From Glycomyces buryatensis (GTDB lineage Bacteria > Actinomycetota > Actinomycetes > Mycobacteriales > Micromonosporaceae): a stretch of DNA of 41,546 bases. Positions 14,799-22,621 of this stretch are shown here, one piece after another; position 1 is the stretch's first letter; each line of letters opens with the position of its first letter. Where the stretch lies: assembly GCF_004912275.1 (NCBI RefSeq), contig NZ_STGY01000039.1:1-41546 (forward strand), read 5' to 3'. The notes below the pieces were generated by a model, which was not told where the DNA came from, searched no databases, and saw nothing but the letters and a program-made list of their open reading frames with translations. The position numbers and the translations under genes are program-made.

Positions 14799-15818
14799 GT
14801 GCGTGAGCTCATCGGCAAGCTGGAGTCCAGCGACGACCCCTCGGCCGCCGCGTTGCGCGTCATCGACCATTTCGACCGCCTCGTCGAGGAGCGGGCCACG
14901 TCCGCGGCCGTGGTCCGGGCGATGGCGGCGCTGGCGGGTTGCCCAGCCGGCCTGCACGACGCCGAACGCGGTGTCGTCCGGCGGTTCGATCCCGAGGGCA
15001 GGCGGCTGCCGGACACCGAGCACGTCTCGTCGGCGCGGCTGGCGGTGCCGGGTCGCATCGGCACCCGGGTCTGGCTCGAACGGCCCGCCGCGGCGGCCGG
15101 TCCGCTGGATTCGCTCCTGCTGGAGCGCGCGGCGCGGACCGTCCAGGCGCTCAATCGATCCGTCCCGCGAACCACCGGCGCCCTGGTCCGGGTCGCATGC
15201 GACCCGGATGCCGCCGAGACTGACCGGCGGAGCGCGGTGGAGGCCCTCGGTCTCACCGGTCCGGTGACCGTCGTCGTCGGCACCGCCCCCGGCCGGCCGG
15301 GGCCGCTTGCCACCACCGTGGGTCGGTATGTGGTCGCGCTGGCTCCCGGAACACCCGTCTTCCCGCCCGACCTGTGGGCCGGCACTGCAGTGGCGCGTGA
15401 ACCGGCGGACCTGCCGACCGCGCTCGAACGCGCCGCCACCGCGTTCCGCCTGGTCGATCGCATCGACGGGCCGGGCGCGTCCGTGGTGCGCTACGAGGAC
15501 CTCGGCGCCGTCGCCGCCCTCGCCGAGCGCTTCACGCCGCAAGAGGCCGGGGCCGTGCCCGAAGTCCAACGCCTGGACCAGGCCCTGGCGTCGCATCCCT
15601 GGATAGTGGACACGCTCCAGGCCGCCCTCGACCAGACCAGCCTGCGCCAGGCCGCGAGCAGCCTGCACGTCCATCACTCCACCCTCCAGGAACGTCTCGC
15701 GTGGCTGGAGGCCCGGCACGACATCGCGCTGGCACGACCCGGCGGTCGCCAACGCGCTGCCATCGCCCTCGCGCTCTGGCGCATCGCGCACAGCGAGGAC
15801 CTCCAGCCCGAACGCTGA
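14799..15818 (+). CDS. PucR-type regulator with C-terminal helix-turn-helix
   Basis: The 339-aa protein resembles actinobacterial PucR/CdaR-type regulators: an N-terminal GAF-like sensor region (about 1-130), a middle GGDEF-like or uncharacterised region, and a C-terminal HTH_30 domain in which TLQAALDQTSLRQAASSLHV then HHSTLQERLAWLEARHDIAL form the helix-turn-helix (about 270-320). GTG at 14799 is preferred because GGAGG (14789-14793) lies 5 nt upstream; a GTG at 14775 has AGGAG only 2 nt away. A TAGCCT -10-like box is at 14754-14759. Ligand and targets are unknown. The gene stands alone, convergent with the fucosidase pair. Confidence 0.8.
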   Translation: MRELIGKLESSDDPSAAALRVIDHFDRLVEERATSAAVVRAMAALAGCPAGLHDAERGVVRRFDPEGRRLPDTEHVSSARLAVPGRIGTRVWLERPAAAAGPLDSLLLERAARTVQALNRSVPRTTGALVRVACDPDAAETDRRSAVEALGLTGPVTVVVGTAPGRPGPLATTVGRYVVALAPGTPVFPPDLWAGTAVAREPADLPTALERAATAFRLVDRIDGPGASVVRYEDLGAVAALAERFTPQEAGAVPEVQRLDQALASHPWIVDTLQAALDQTSLRQAASSLHVHHSTLQERLAWLEARHDIALARPGGRQRAAIALALWRIAHSEDLQPER

Positions 15819-15837
15819 AGCCGATGACGCCGAGTCA

Positions 15838-15879
15838 GAGGTCGGCGGGAACGGTGTCCGCAACCCTCCCGCCGACCTC
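15838..15879. terminator. Bidirectional hairpin between convergent genes
   Basis: GAGGTCGGCGGGA at 15838-15850 and its exact complement TCCCGCCGACCTC at 15867-15879 form a 13-bp stem with a 16-nt loop, 20 nt after the PucR-type stop and 22 nt before the fucosidase stop. There is no strong T-run, typical of high-GC terminators. Confidence 0.75.
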
Positions 15880-15900
15880 TCGCTCGGCTCGCTCCGGCGG

Positions 15901-17109
15901 TCACTCGGGAAGGGCGACGTGCACGATCTCGTAGCCTGGCGCGGTGACGCGGACGGCTTCGGGCCGGTCGGCGACCACCACGAGCCGGCCGCCGCTCGCC
16001 CAGGTGCGGCACCAGTTGTCCGCGTCGGCGGACACCGCGACTTCATCGTCGCCCGGGAACCGCCGGTCGGTGGTGTGCGGCTTGACCTCGGCCATCCACG
16101 CGGCCACGCCTTCGAGCGTCCGCAACTGGACATCGGGGATGCGGCCGGAGGAGTCCGGTCCGACATTGAGCAGGAACCGGCCGCCCCGTGCGACCACGTC
16201 CGCGTAGTGCTGCGCCAGTCCCCGCGGGCTCAGGGTGAGCGATTGGTCCTCGATCCGGTTGTAGCCGAAGGAGAATCCGAGCCCGCGATTGTTTTCCCAG
16301 CCGGTGCCCGTCTCGTGGTTCGATCCCGCGGAGTACTCGCTCGTGCGGTAGTCCCAGACGTCGGCGCCCCAGCGGTCGTTCACGATGCCGTCGGGGACCA
16401 CGCCGCGGTATTGCGCCATCAGCTCGGCGAGCGAGCCGTCCGCCTTCCCAGCGTCCGGCCAGTCGATGTCGTTCCAGAGCACCGACGGCTCGTAGCGGTC
16501 GATCAGGTCGCGCACGTGAGCAGTGGCCGCGGCGGCGTACTCGGCGTCGACGGGCCGGTGCGTGCGGAGGTGGTCGACGATCTCGATGGGCGGATGGTCG
16601 GCGACCGACCAGTCGAGGCCGCCGGAGTAGTAGACGCCGAAGCGCATCCCCTCCGCGCGCACCGCCGCAGCGAGCGGGCCGATCAGGTCGCGTTTCGGGC
16701 CGCGGTCGACGGAGTTGAACCCTTCGCTCCCGGGCGCGTCCCACAGCGTCACGCCGTCGTGGTGCTTCGTCACGGGCACGACGTAGTCCGCGCCCAGCCT
16801 TCGGAAGAGCCGCGCCCATTCGGCGGGGTCGTAGCTCTCGGCCTGCCACCGGTCGAGGAAGTCCTCGTAGGGCGCCGACCCGTAGACCTCCGCGTGGTGC
16901 CGCGCGGCCGGCGACCCTTCGATGCGGATGGTGTTCGCGTACCACTCGGCATAGGGGTTGTGGGCGAACCATTGCTCGTCGGGGATCGTGCCCAGCGCGC
17001 CGATCGGCTCGGCCCACGCGGGCACCGAGTACGCTCCCCAGTGGATGAAGACGCCGAAGCTCGCCTCCCGCGCCCAGTCGGGAAGGCCCTCGCGGTGCGT
17101 TCCAGTCAT
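15901..17109 (-). CDS. Alpha-L-fucosidase, glycoside hydrolase family 29
   Basis: The 402-aa protein removes terminal alpha-L-fucose from glycans. GH29 marks are GVFIHWGAYSVPAW near the start, the VPVTKHHDGVTLWDAPGSEG block, GVYYSGGLDWS, and the nucleophile Asp in SVLWNDIDWPD. The C-terminal beta sandwich follows RGGRFLLNVGPDSSGRIP, a conserved GH29 strand. There is no signal peptide, so it acts inside the cell, presumably on imported oligosaccharides. It starts at ATG 17109 and overlaps the upstream fucU gene by 4 nt (ATGA), so the two are translationally coupled. Fucose released would be processed by the mutarotase. No transporter or fucose kinase is in the window. Confidence 0.92.
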   Translation of the reverse strand: MTGTHREGLPDWAREASFGVFIHWGAYSVPAWAEPIGALGTIPDEQWFAHNPYAEWYANTIRIEGSPAARHHAEVYGSAPYEDFLDRWQAESYDPAEWARLFRRLGADYVVPVTKHHDGVTLWDAPGSEGFNSVDRGPKRDLIGPLAAAVRAEGMRFGVYYSGGLDWSVADHPPIEIVDHLRTHRPVDAEYAAAATAHVRDLIDRYEPSVLWNDIDWPDAGKADGSLAELMAQYRGVVPDGIVNDRWGADVWDYRTSEYSAGSNHETGTGWENNRGLGFSFGYNRIEDQSLTLSPRGLAQHYADVVARGGRFLLNVGPDSSGRIPDVQLRTLEGVAAWMAEVKPHTTDRRFPGDDEVAVSADADNWCRTWASGGRLVVVADRPEAVRVTAPGYEIVHVALPE

Positions 17110-17546
17110 GATGAGTGCTCCTTTCGGGGTGTCACGCCGGCGACGCCGACGGTCAGCAGCAGGTTCGCGTACTGGCGCTGGTCTCCGGTGGCGATGACCA
17201 CGGCGGTGTCGGGTGTCCGGGCGAGGTCGTAGAACGCGAACCGTTCGACCTGCTCGAACGGGACGTGCGCTCCGAGTGCGACTCGGTAGCCGTCGTGGGC
17301 GGTGACGGGCGGGCCGCCCGAGCCCATGACGGTCGCGTGCTCGACCGGGACGGCGTCGAGCAGGGTCACGAGCACGTCGTCGACGTTCAGCAGGCCGGGG
17401 CGCAGGTTGAGGTGGATCATCGCCGCCGCCGGATTCGTGTGCGTCGAGCAGGGGAAGTGGCCGTCGGCGATGAGGATCCGCGAACCGTGCCCGGCCGACG
17501 CGAGCGCGGCGAGGAGCGGAGGGTGGATGAGGTCGTAGGTGAGCAT
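17106..17546 (-). CDS. fucU: L-fucose mutarotase (RbsD/FucU family)
   Basis: This 146-aa protein converts the anomers of L-fucose, speeding entry into catabolism. It has the RbsD/FucU opening LTYDLIHPPLLAALASAGHG, the DGHFPCST block with the catalytic His, the GLLNVDDVLVTLLDAVPVEH segment and the C-terminal ATGDQRQYANLLLTVGV end that marks FucU-like enzymes. It is first in an operon with the GH29 fucosidase, overlapping it by ATGA. GAAAGGA precedes the ATG. RbsD (ribose pyranase) is the alternative within the family, but the coupled fucosidase favours fucose. Confidence 0.88.
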   Translation of the reverse strand: MLTYDLIHPPLLAALASAGHGSRILIADGHFPCSTHTNPAAAMIHLNLRPGLLNVDDVLVTLLDAVPVEHATVMGSGGPPVTAHDGYRVALGAHVPFEQVERFAFYDLARTPDTAVVIATGDQRQYANLLLTVGVAGVTPRKEHSS

Positions 17547-17586
17547 GCCGTCCTTTCGATCGACGGCCTGGGGCCGCCATCCGTCG

Positions 17587-17643
17587 AGCCTAGGAGCGGG
17601 CGTCGGTGACGGGAAGGGCTGTGTTCACCGACTAGTGGTCGGT
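17587..17643 (-). promoter_or_regulatory. Promoter region of the fucU operon with an inverted repeat
   Basis: On the minus strand a TAGGCT -10 box lies at the complement of 17587-17592, about 40 nt before the fucU ATG. Upstream, ACCGAC (17627-17632) and GTCGGT (17638-17643) form a 6-bp inverted repeat with 5-nt spacer. Its minus-strand surroundings repeat GGTGAA on both sides. This could be an operator upstream of the -10 or the end signal of the HxlR gene. Confidence 0.4.
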
Positions 17644-17659
17644 TTTCACCATCGCGCCG

Positions 17660-18028
17660 TCAGCGTTGGCGGTCGTAGGACTCGCGCGCGTCGAGGACTT
17701 CGGCGATGTGGGCCTCGGCCCACTGCCCGATCGCGCTCAGCGGCCCGTACAGGGTGCGGCCCAGGTCGGTCAGCTCGTACTCGACCCGGGGCGGGACCTC
17801 GGCGAAGACATGGCGGGCGACCAGGCCGTCGCGTTCGAGGTCGCGCAGCGTCTCGGTGAGGACCTTCCCGCTGATGCCCTCCACCGCGTGGCGCAGATCG
17901 CGGAAGCGCGTGCGGCCCTTGCCGAGCACGATGACGATCATCGCCGTCCACTTGTTGGCGATCCTCGCCAGCGAGGTGCGCGAGGGGCAGGTCTGCGTCA
18001 GCACATTCCAATCAGGCTCGTATGACAT
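17660..18028 (-). CDS. HxlR-family transcriptional regulator
   Basis: The 122-aa protein is a winged-helix regulator of the HxlR (MarR-like) type. The N-terminal CPSRTSLARIANKWTAMIVI holds the conserved Cys before helix 1 and the NKW start of the DNA-binding domain. GRTRFRDLRHAVEGISGKVL, then LTETLRDLERDGLVARHVF is the recognition helix and wing, and YELTDLGRTLYGPLSAIGQWAE is the dimer helix. HxlR proteins often sense aldehydes, quinones or oxidants through that Cys. ATG 18028 is chosen; a TTG three codons upstream is less likely. It is divergent from the SnoaL-like gene, 93 nt apart, its probable target. Confidence 0.9.
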   Translation of the reverse strand: MSYEPDWNVLTQTCPSRTSLARIANKWTAMIVIVLGKGRTRFRDLRHAVEGISGKVLTETLRDLERDGLVARHVFAEVPPRVEYELTDLGRTLYGPLSAIGQWAEAHIAEVLDARESYDRQR

Positions 18029-18072
18029 GCGACACAAAACTCCAATGGTTACGTTGCAGTGGCCGGTTTCCG

Positions 18073-18083
18073 ATAGTGACTAT
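18073..18083. promoter_or_regulatory. Palindrome ATAGTGACTAT in the HxlR/SnoaL divergent region
   Basis: ATAGT and ACTAT flank a single central G at 18073-18083. The site overlaps a TATAGA -10-like box (18081-18086) for the plus-strand SnoaL gene. Short TA-rich palindromes of this kind are bound by HxlR proteins, so this is the best operator candidate in the 93-nt gap. Confidence 0.5.
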
Positions 18084-18121
18084 AGACGGAACGCAGGCAC
18101 AACGCACTAGGGAGCGATCCG

Positions 18122-18523
18122 ATGACCGAGTCCAACACCGCCGCCGTGGCCCAGCAGTACTACGAGGCGATGTCCTCCGGCGACATCCCCACCGCCACCG
18201 GCCTGTTCGCCCCCGATATCGCCTGGCACCAGCCCGGCGGCCACCGCTTCGCCGGCCTCAAGGACGGCGCGGCGGCGGTAGGGGAGATGATCGGCGGCCA
18301 GATGGACCTCACCGCCGGCACGTTCGCGCTCAAGTTCACCGGCGGACCGATGATCAACGGCGACTTGGCCGCGTTCCCGGTGCACTTCTCCGGCGAGCGC
18401 GAGGGCGCCGAGATGTCGATGGACGGCATCGACGTCCTGCGTGTCGAGGGCGGCAAGATCGCCGAGATGTGGCTGTTCTCGGCCGACCAGGACGCCGAAG
18501 ACGCCTTCTGGGGCCAGGTCTGA
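18122..18523 (+). CDS. SnoaL-like / NTF2-fold protein
   Basis: The 133-aa protein has the alpha+beta cone of the SnoaL-like domain: an N-terminal helix (AAVAQQYYEAMSSGD), the FAPDIAWHQPGGHRFAG strand-loop, a long helix, and a C-terminal strand ending VEGGKIAEMWLFSADQ. The DVLRVEGGKIAEMW end is typical. Such proteins are usually small enzymes or ligand-binding proteins; no specific reaction can be named. GGGAGCG lies about 6 nt before ATG. It is divergent from an HxlR regulator that probably controls it and is followed by a reductase remnant. Confidence 0.85.
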   Translation: MTESNTAAVAQQYYEAMSSGDIPTATGLFAPDIAWHQPGGHRFAGLKDGAAAVGEMIGGQMDLTAGTFALKFTGGPMINGDLAAFPVHFSGEREGAEMSMDGIDVLRVEGGKIAEMWLFSADQDAEDAFWGQV

Positions 18524-18583
18524 GCGACACCGACGATCCCGTCCGCCGTCTGGGACTGACCCGGCGCGTGGGCGGGATCGATT

Positions 18584-18851
18584 CGTGCTCGGGCGGGTGC
18601 AGGGCATCGCCGCGGCCCGGGAGTACGCCGGTGACCGGCTCGTCGACGTCGCCGCGGGCCAGATCGGCGGCCAGGCGCTCCGGCTCGGCCTCATCGACCA
18701 GGTCGTCATGAACGTCGTCCCGGTGGTGTTCGGCTCCGGCCGCCCGTTCTTCGCCGCTGGTGGGACGCACGAACCGCTCATGTTCGGCAATCCCTCGAAG
18801 GTCGTGCCCGGTGACGGCGTGACCCACTTCGTCTACGACGTGCGCCGCTAG
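18584..18851 (+). pseudogene. C-terminal half of a RibD-like dihydrofolate-reductase-family protein
   Basis: The frame gives AAREYAGDRLVDVAAGQIGG, ALRLGLIDQVVMNVVPVVFG, GRPFFAAGG and GDGVTHFVYDVRR to a stop. The GLIDxVxxxxVPVxxGxGRPFF block and VTHxVYxVRR end are diagnostic of the RibD C-terminal/DHFR family found in actinomycetes. The N-terminal half with the NADPH-binding start is missing, and the frame upstream is Arg-rich nonsense. A deletion probably joined the SnoaL-like gene to this tail. Confidence 0.75.
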
Positions 18852-18875
18852 TATCCCGTCGACCGGGCCGGGGAT

Positions 18876-20309
18876 TCAGGTCCCGGAAGGGCGCCCGTAT
18901 TCCTCCAGGAGGCGCAGCCAGATCTCGCTGACGCTCGGGTAGGCCGGGACCGCATGCCAGAGGCGGTCGATCGGGACTTCACCGACGATCGCCGTGGTGG
19001 CCGTCTGCACGAGTTCGGCGACGTCCGGGCCGACGAAGGTCGCTCCGATCATCACGCCGCGGTCCTCGTCGACGATCATGCGCGCGGCCCCCTCGTAGCC
19101 GTCGCGGGAGAGGCTCGCCCCCGCGACATGGCCCAGGTCGTAGTCGACGACCCGGACGGTCCTGCCGCTTTCGCGCGCCTGCTCGGCGGTGGGTCCGACG
19201 GCGGCGATCTCGGGGTCGGTGAACACGACCTGCGGCACCGCGTTGTGGTCGGCGGTCGCCACGTGCGCGCCCCACGGCACGTCGTCGACCGGGCGGCCCG
19301 CGGCGCGTGCGGCGATCACGTCGCCTGCCGCGCGGGCTTGGTACTTGCCCTGGTGGGTCAGCAGCGCCCGGCCGTTGACATCGCCGGTGGCATAGAGCCA
19401 GTCGAAGCCGTCGACGCGAAGCGTGTCGTCGGTCTCGAGCGTCGAGCCGGGTTCGAGGCCGATCCGGTCGAGGCCGAGGTCGGTGGTCGCGGGCCTGCGC
19501 CCGGCCGCCGCGAGCACCTCGGCGGCGGTGACGGTGCCCGCGTCGGTCTCGATGCGGACCCCGTCGTCCGTTCGCTCCACGCTCCGGGTCTCGACGCCGG
19601 TCATGATCTGGACGCCCTGTGAGCGCAGGGACTCGATAACCATGTCGGCCGCGAAGCTCTCGACGCCCGCCAGCAGGCCGCTCCTGGAGATGACGGTGAC
19701 CTCGGCGCCGAACGCCGCGTACACGTTCGCCATTTCGGCCGCGACGACGCCGCCGCCGATGATCGCGAGGCTCTCGGGCACCGAGTGCGCGCTCGTCGCC
19801 TCCCGGCTCGTCCACGGACGAGCCCGGCGCAGCCCCGGGATGTCCGGAATGTTCGCGACCGAGCCCGTCGAGACCACGACCGCGTGCCGAGCGCCTATGA
19901 CCTGGGTGCTTCCGTCGTCGGCCGTCACCGTGACCTCGCGTTCGCCGCTCAACCGCGCGTGCCCGCGAATCAGGCCGATCCCGGCACTTTCGAGCCACCC
20001 CACCTGACCCGAATCCGACCATTCGCTGGTGAACGAGTCGCGCCTGCGCAGGACCGCCGCGACGTCGAGGTCGCCGGTGACGGCCTCGGCGGCGCCGGGG
20101 AGCGCCTTGGCGGCCGCGAGGACCTGCGGCGAGCGGAGCAGGGCCTTCGACGGCATGCACGCCCAGTAGGAGCATTCGCCGCCGACGAGGTCGCCTTCGA
20201 CGATCACGGTCTCCAGTCCACCGCGGACGGTCCGGTCGGCGACGTTCTCGCCTACCGCGCCCGCGCCGATCACCACGACGTCCACCTCGCGCGCTTCCTT
20301 GGATTCCAT
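18876..20309 (-). CDS. Pyridine nucleotide-disulfide oxidoreductase (class I, mercuric reductase/lipoamide dehydrogenase-like)
   Basis: The 477-aa flavoprotein has FAD-binding GAGAVG at 15-20, the redox disulfide in GGECSYWACMPSK (C46, C51), a second dinucleotide fold with IIGGGVVAAEMANVYAAFG, the ATGDVNG strand, and the dimer domain ending in HAVPAYPSVSEIW, where His takes the acid-base place. It transfers electrons between NAD(P)H and a disulfide or quinone. Lipoamide dehydrogenase, mycothione reductase and LpdA/quinone reductase types are all near; the CSYWAC disulfide differs from the CLNVGC/CLNRGC of true Lpd. It begins 16 nt after the osmolyte-binding lipoprotein gene, on the same strand, so probably co-transcribed. 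Confidence 0.85.
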   Translation of the reverse strand: MESKEAREVDVVVIGAGAVGENVADRTVRGGLETVIVEGDLVGGECSYWACMPSKALLRSPQVLAAAKALPGAAEAVTGDLDVAAVLRRRDSFTSEWSDSGQVGWLESAGIGLIRGHARLSGEREVTVTADDGSTQVIGARHAVVVSTGSVANIPDIPGLRRARPWTSREATSAHSVPESLAIIGGGVVAAEMANVYAAFGAEVTVISRSGLLAGVESFAADMVIESLRSQGVQIMTGVETRSVERTDDGVRIETDAGTVTAAEVLAAAGRRPATTDLGLDRIGLEPGSTLETDDTLRVDGFDWLYATGDVNGRALLTHQGKYQARAAGDVIAARAAGRPVDDVPWGAHVATADHNAVPQVVFTDPEIAAVGPTAEQARESGRTVRVVDYDLGHVAGASLSRDGYEGAARMIVDEDRGVMIGATFVGPDVAELVQTATTAIVGEVPIDRLWHAVPAYPSVSEIWLRLLEEYGRPSGT

Positions 20310-20325
20310 GCGCCTGATCCCTTCG

Positions 20326-21228
20326 CTACTTCGAATTCTCGGCGAGCCAGTCCTCGGCGATGGTCGCCGCCGGGAGCTCCTCCTCGACGCTGCGCACGTT
20401 CAGGGCGATGAGGTCGGCGGTGTCCATGCTCGCGCTGATGCCGTTGACGACGGCCGCCGCGTCGTCGTCGACATTGTCGCTGGCGAGCGGCACCACATTG
20501 GAGGCCAGGAAGAGGCCCTCGGGGTCCTCGAGCGTCACCAGGCCGCCCTGGGCGATGGAGGGCGAAGCGGTGTAGACGACCGCCAGCTGGATGTCCCCGT
20601 CCTCGAGCGCCTGCACGGTGAGCGGGCCGCCGCCGTCCTCGATGGGCGTGAAGCCGATATCGATGCCGTAGGCCTCCTTCATGCCGTCGGGACCGAAGGG
20701 TCGGGTCTCGGCCTCGGAGTTCGCACCCAGCACGAGCGGGTCGGTCACGTCGGCGAGGTCGCCGATCTCAGTCAGGCTCCACTCGTCGGCGAACTCCTGC
20801 GTGACCGTGTAGGAGTCCTGGTCGTTCGCCGCGGACTGGTCGAGGACCCGCAGCCCGTCGGGCACGGTCTGCTCCAGTTCGGCGTACACCTCGTCGGACA
20901 GGTTCACCGCGGCGTCGGGGTTCCAGTACTGCAGCAGCGGGCCGGTGTACTCGGGGAACAGGTCGATCTGGCCTTCCTCGATCTCCGGCAGGTACGCCTC
21001 GCGCTGCCCGATGCGGAACTGGCGGTCCACGGTGTACCCCTCCGCCTCGAGCGCCTGGGCGTAGATCTCGGCGACGATCTCGTTGGAGTAGTAGTCCTGG
21101 GAGCCGATGACGATCGTCGCTCCGTCGCCGCCATCGGATCCGGAGTCGAATGGGTCTGAACTGGAGCAGGCGGTGAGCGCGGACGTTCCCGCGAGTGCGA
21201 GGACCGCGGAGAATACGCGTCGTTTCAT
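20326..21228 (-). CDS. Osmolyte (glycine betaine/choline-type) ABC transporter substrate-binding lipoprotein
   Basis: The 300-aa protein begins with a lipoprotein signal (MKRRVFSAVLALAG, lipobox LTAC with Cys21). The mature part has the OpuAC/ProX fold: TIVIGSQDYYSNEIVAEIYAQ, GQIDLFPEYTGPLLQYW, and EDGDIQLAVVYTASPSI. The FPEYTG block is typical of OpuCC/OsmF-like binding proteins for betaine, choline or carnitine. It is anchored outside the membrane and hands substrate to the two permeases. Its ATG overlaps the preceding permease stop by 4 nt (ATGA). Confidence 0.9.
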   Translation of the reverse strand: MKRRVFSAVLALAGTSALTACSSSDPFDSGSDGGDGATIVIGSQDYYSNEIVAEIYAQALEAEGYTVDRQFRIGQREAYLPEIEEGQIDLFPEYTGPLLQYWNPDAAVNLSDEVYAELEQTVPDGLRVLDQSAANDQDSYTVTQEFADEWSLTEIGDLADVTDPLVLGANSEAETRPFGPDGMKEAYGIDIGFTPIEDGGGPLTVQALEDGDIQLAVVYTASPSIAQGGLVTLEDPEGLFLASNVVPLASDNVDDDAAAVVNGISASMDTADLIALNVRSVEEELPAATIAEDWLAENSK

Positions 21229-21956
21229 GAGGTCGGGCCTTTCTGAGCGGGTCGGGTGTCGGTCCGGTCGGATCTGAAGAGCCCGGCCGAACGGGCTGGG
21301 GCGGCGTGCCGGGACGCGGCGTATCGCTGCGCGGCGGCGAAGGCGAGCTCCAGCGCGAGTGCGAGGGCCGCGACCAGGAGGGCCCCGGCCAGCATCTGCG
21401 CGTAGTCGCGGGACTTCAAGCCGGAGAACAGGTATCGGCCCAGGCCGAAGTCGGCGATGTAGGCGGCCAGGGTCGCGGTCGCGACCACTTGGAGGGTCGC
21501 CGCGCGGATGCCGCCGATGACCACCGGCGAGGCGAGCGGCAGCTCCACGCCGAAGATCACCTGGCTCGGGCGCATCCCGACCGCTTTGGCCGCCGAGACG
21601 GTCGCGGCGTCGACGGCCTGGATTCCCGCGTAGGAGCCCGCCAGGATCGACGGGACCGCCAGGACGACCAACGCCACCAGCGACGCCTTGAGCCCGATGC
21701 CGAACGCCAGTCCGAACAGGGTCAGCAGGCCCAGCGTCGGGATCGCGCGGGCCGCGCCCGACAGTGCCCCGATCAGGCCCGCGCCGCGCCGCGTATGTCC
21801 GATGAGGATGCCGGCGGGCAGCGCGATCGCTCCGGCGATCCCGACCGCGGCGGCGGTGATCGCGAGGTGCTGCAGGATGCGGGTCGGGATGCCGCCGCCC
21901 CCGGACCAGTGCGCCGGGTCGCCCAGCCAGGCGAGGGCCTCCATGAACAGGTTCAT
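21225..21956 (-). CDS. ABC transporter permease, osmolyte uptake (second permease)
   Basis: This 243-aa membrane protein is the second OpuC-type permease. It has six hydrophobic segments, with the EAA-like loop SAAKAVGMRPSQVIFGVELPLASPVV and the GLGRYLFSGL strand typical of BPD_transp_1 permeases of the ProW group. ATG 21956 is chosen because it overlaps the first permease stop as ATGA; a longer opening upstream reads through the other gene. It forms the pore with its partner and is driven by the ATPase at 22618. The C-terminal tail is basic and cytoplasmic. Confidence 0.88.
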   Translation of the reverse strand: MNLFMEALAWLGDPAHWSGGGGIPTRILQHLAITAAAVGIAGAIALPAGILIGHTRRGAGLIGALSGAARAIPTLGLLTLFGLAFGIGLKASLVALVVLAVPSILAGSYAGIQAVDAATVSAAKAVGMRPSQVIFGVELPLASPVVIGGIRAATLQVVATATLAAYIADFGLGRYLFSGLKSRDYAQMLAGALLVAALALALELAFAAAQRYAASRHAAPARSAGLFRSDRTDTRPAQKGPTS

Positions 21957-22621
21957 CGAGTGGCCCCCAGGATCTTCGGGCGCGGGCTCCGCCGGCGTGC
22001 CCACGGCGCCAGGGCGCTCCCGGTCAGGATCAGCAGCCCGTCGAGCACCAGCGCCACGAGGATCGTCGCGACCACACCGACCATGACCTCCTCGGTGATG
22101 CCGCGCTGGAAGCCGTCGGTGAGCAGCGACCCCAGGCTGGGCACGCCGATGAGCGCACCGATCGTCACCAGGCTGACCGTGCTGACGGCGACCACCCGCA
22201 CACCGGAGAGCAGCACCGGAACCGCCAGCGGCAGGTCGACGTGCCAGAACACGCCGCGCGGCGAATGGCCGACGGCGAGCGCGGCCGCGCGCACCTCGGC
22301 GTCCACCGACCCGAACGCGTCGGCGGCGGTCCGCACCAGCAGCGCGGTCCCGTACACCGTGAGGGCCGTGATCACCGTGGCCGGGGACCGCAGCGGGAAG
22401 CCGAAGACCACCGGGATGATGATGAGCAGCGGCAGCGCCGGGATCGCGTACATCAGGCTCGCCGCGCCGAGCACGAATCCGCCGACGGTCGGCCGCCGGT
22501 TCGCCAACTGTCCGATGGGGATGGCGATGAGCACGCTCAACAGGACCGCCGGGACGCTCAGGAGCAGGTGTTCCCCCGTCAATTCCAGGACGTACGGCCA
22601 GCTCAGCGCCAACCAGGTCAT
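21953..22621 (-). CDS. ABC transporter permease, osmolyte uptake (first permease)
   Basis: The 222-aa membrane protein has six hydrophobic segments and the ProW-type features: MTWLALSWPYVLELTGEHLL, SLMYAIPALPLLIIIPVVFG, and the EAA-like cytoplasmic loop AAALAVGHSPRGVFWHVDLPLAVPV (residues about 130-155). It heterodimerises with the second permease. Stop and start overlap by ATGA with both neighbours, a tightly coupled operon. Confidence 0.88.
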   Translation of the reverse strand: MTWLALSWPYVLELTGEHLLLSVPAVLLSVLIAIPIGQLANRRPTVGGFVLGAASLMYAIPALPLLIIIPVVFGFPLRSPATVITALTVYGTALLVRTAADAFGSVDAEVRAAALAVGHSPRGVFWHVDLPLAVPVLLSGVRVVAVSTVSLVTIGALIGVPSLGSLLTDGFQRGITEEVMVGVVATILVALVLDGLLILTGSALAPWARRRSPRPKILGATR

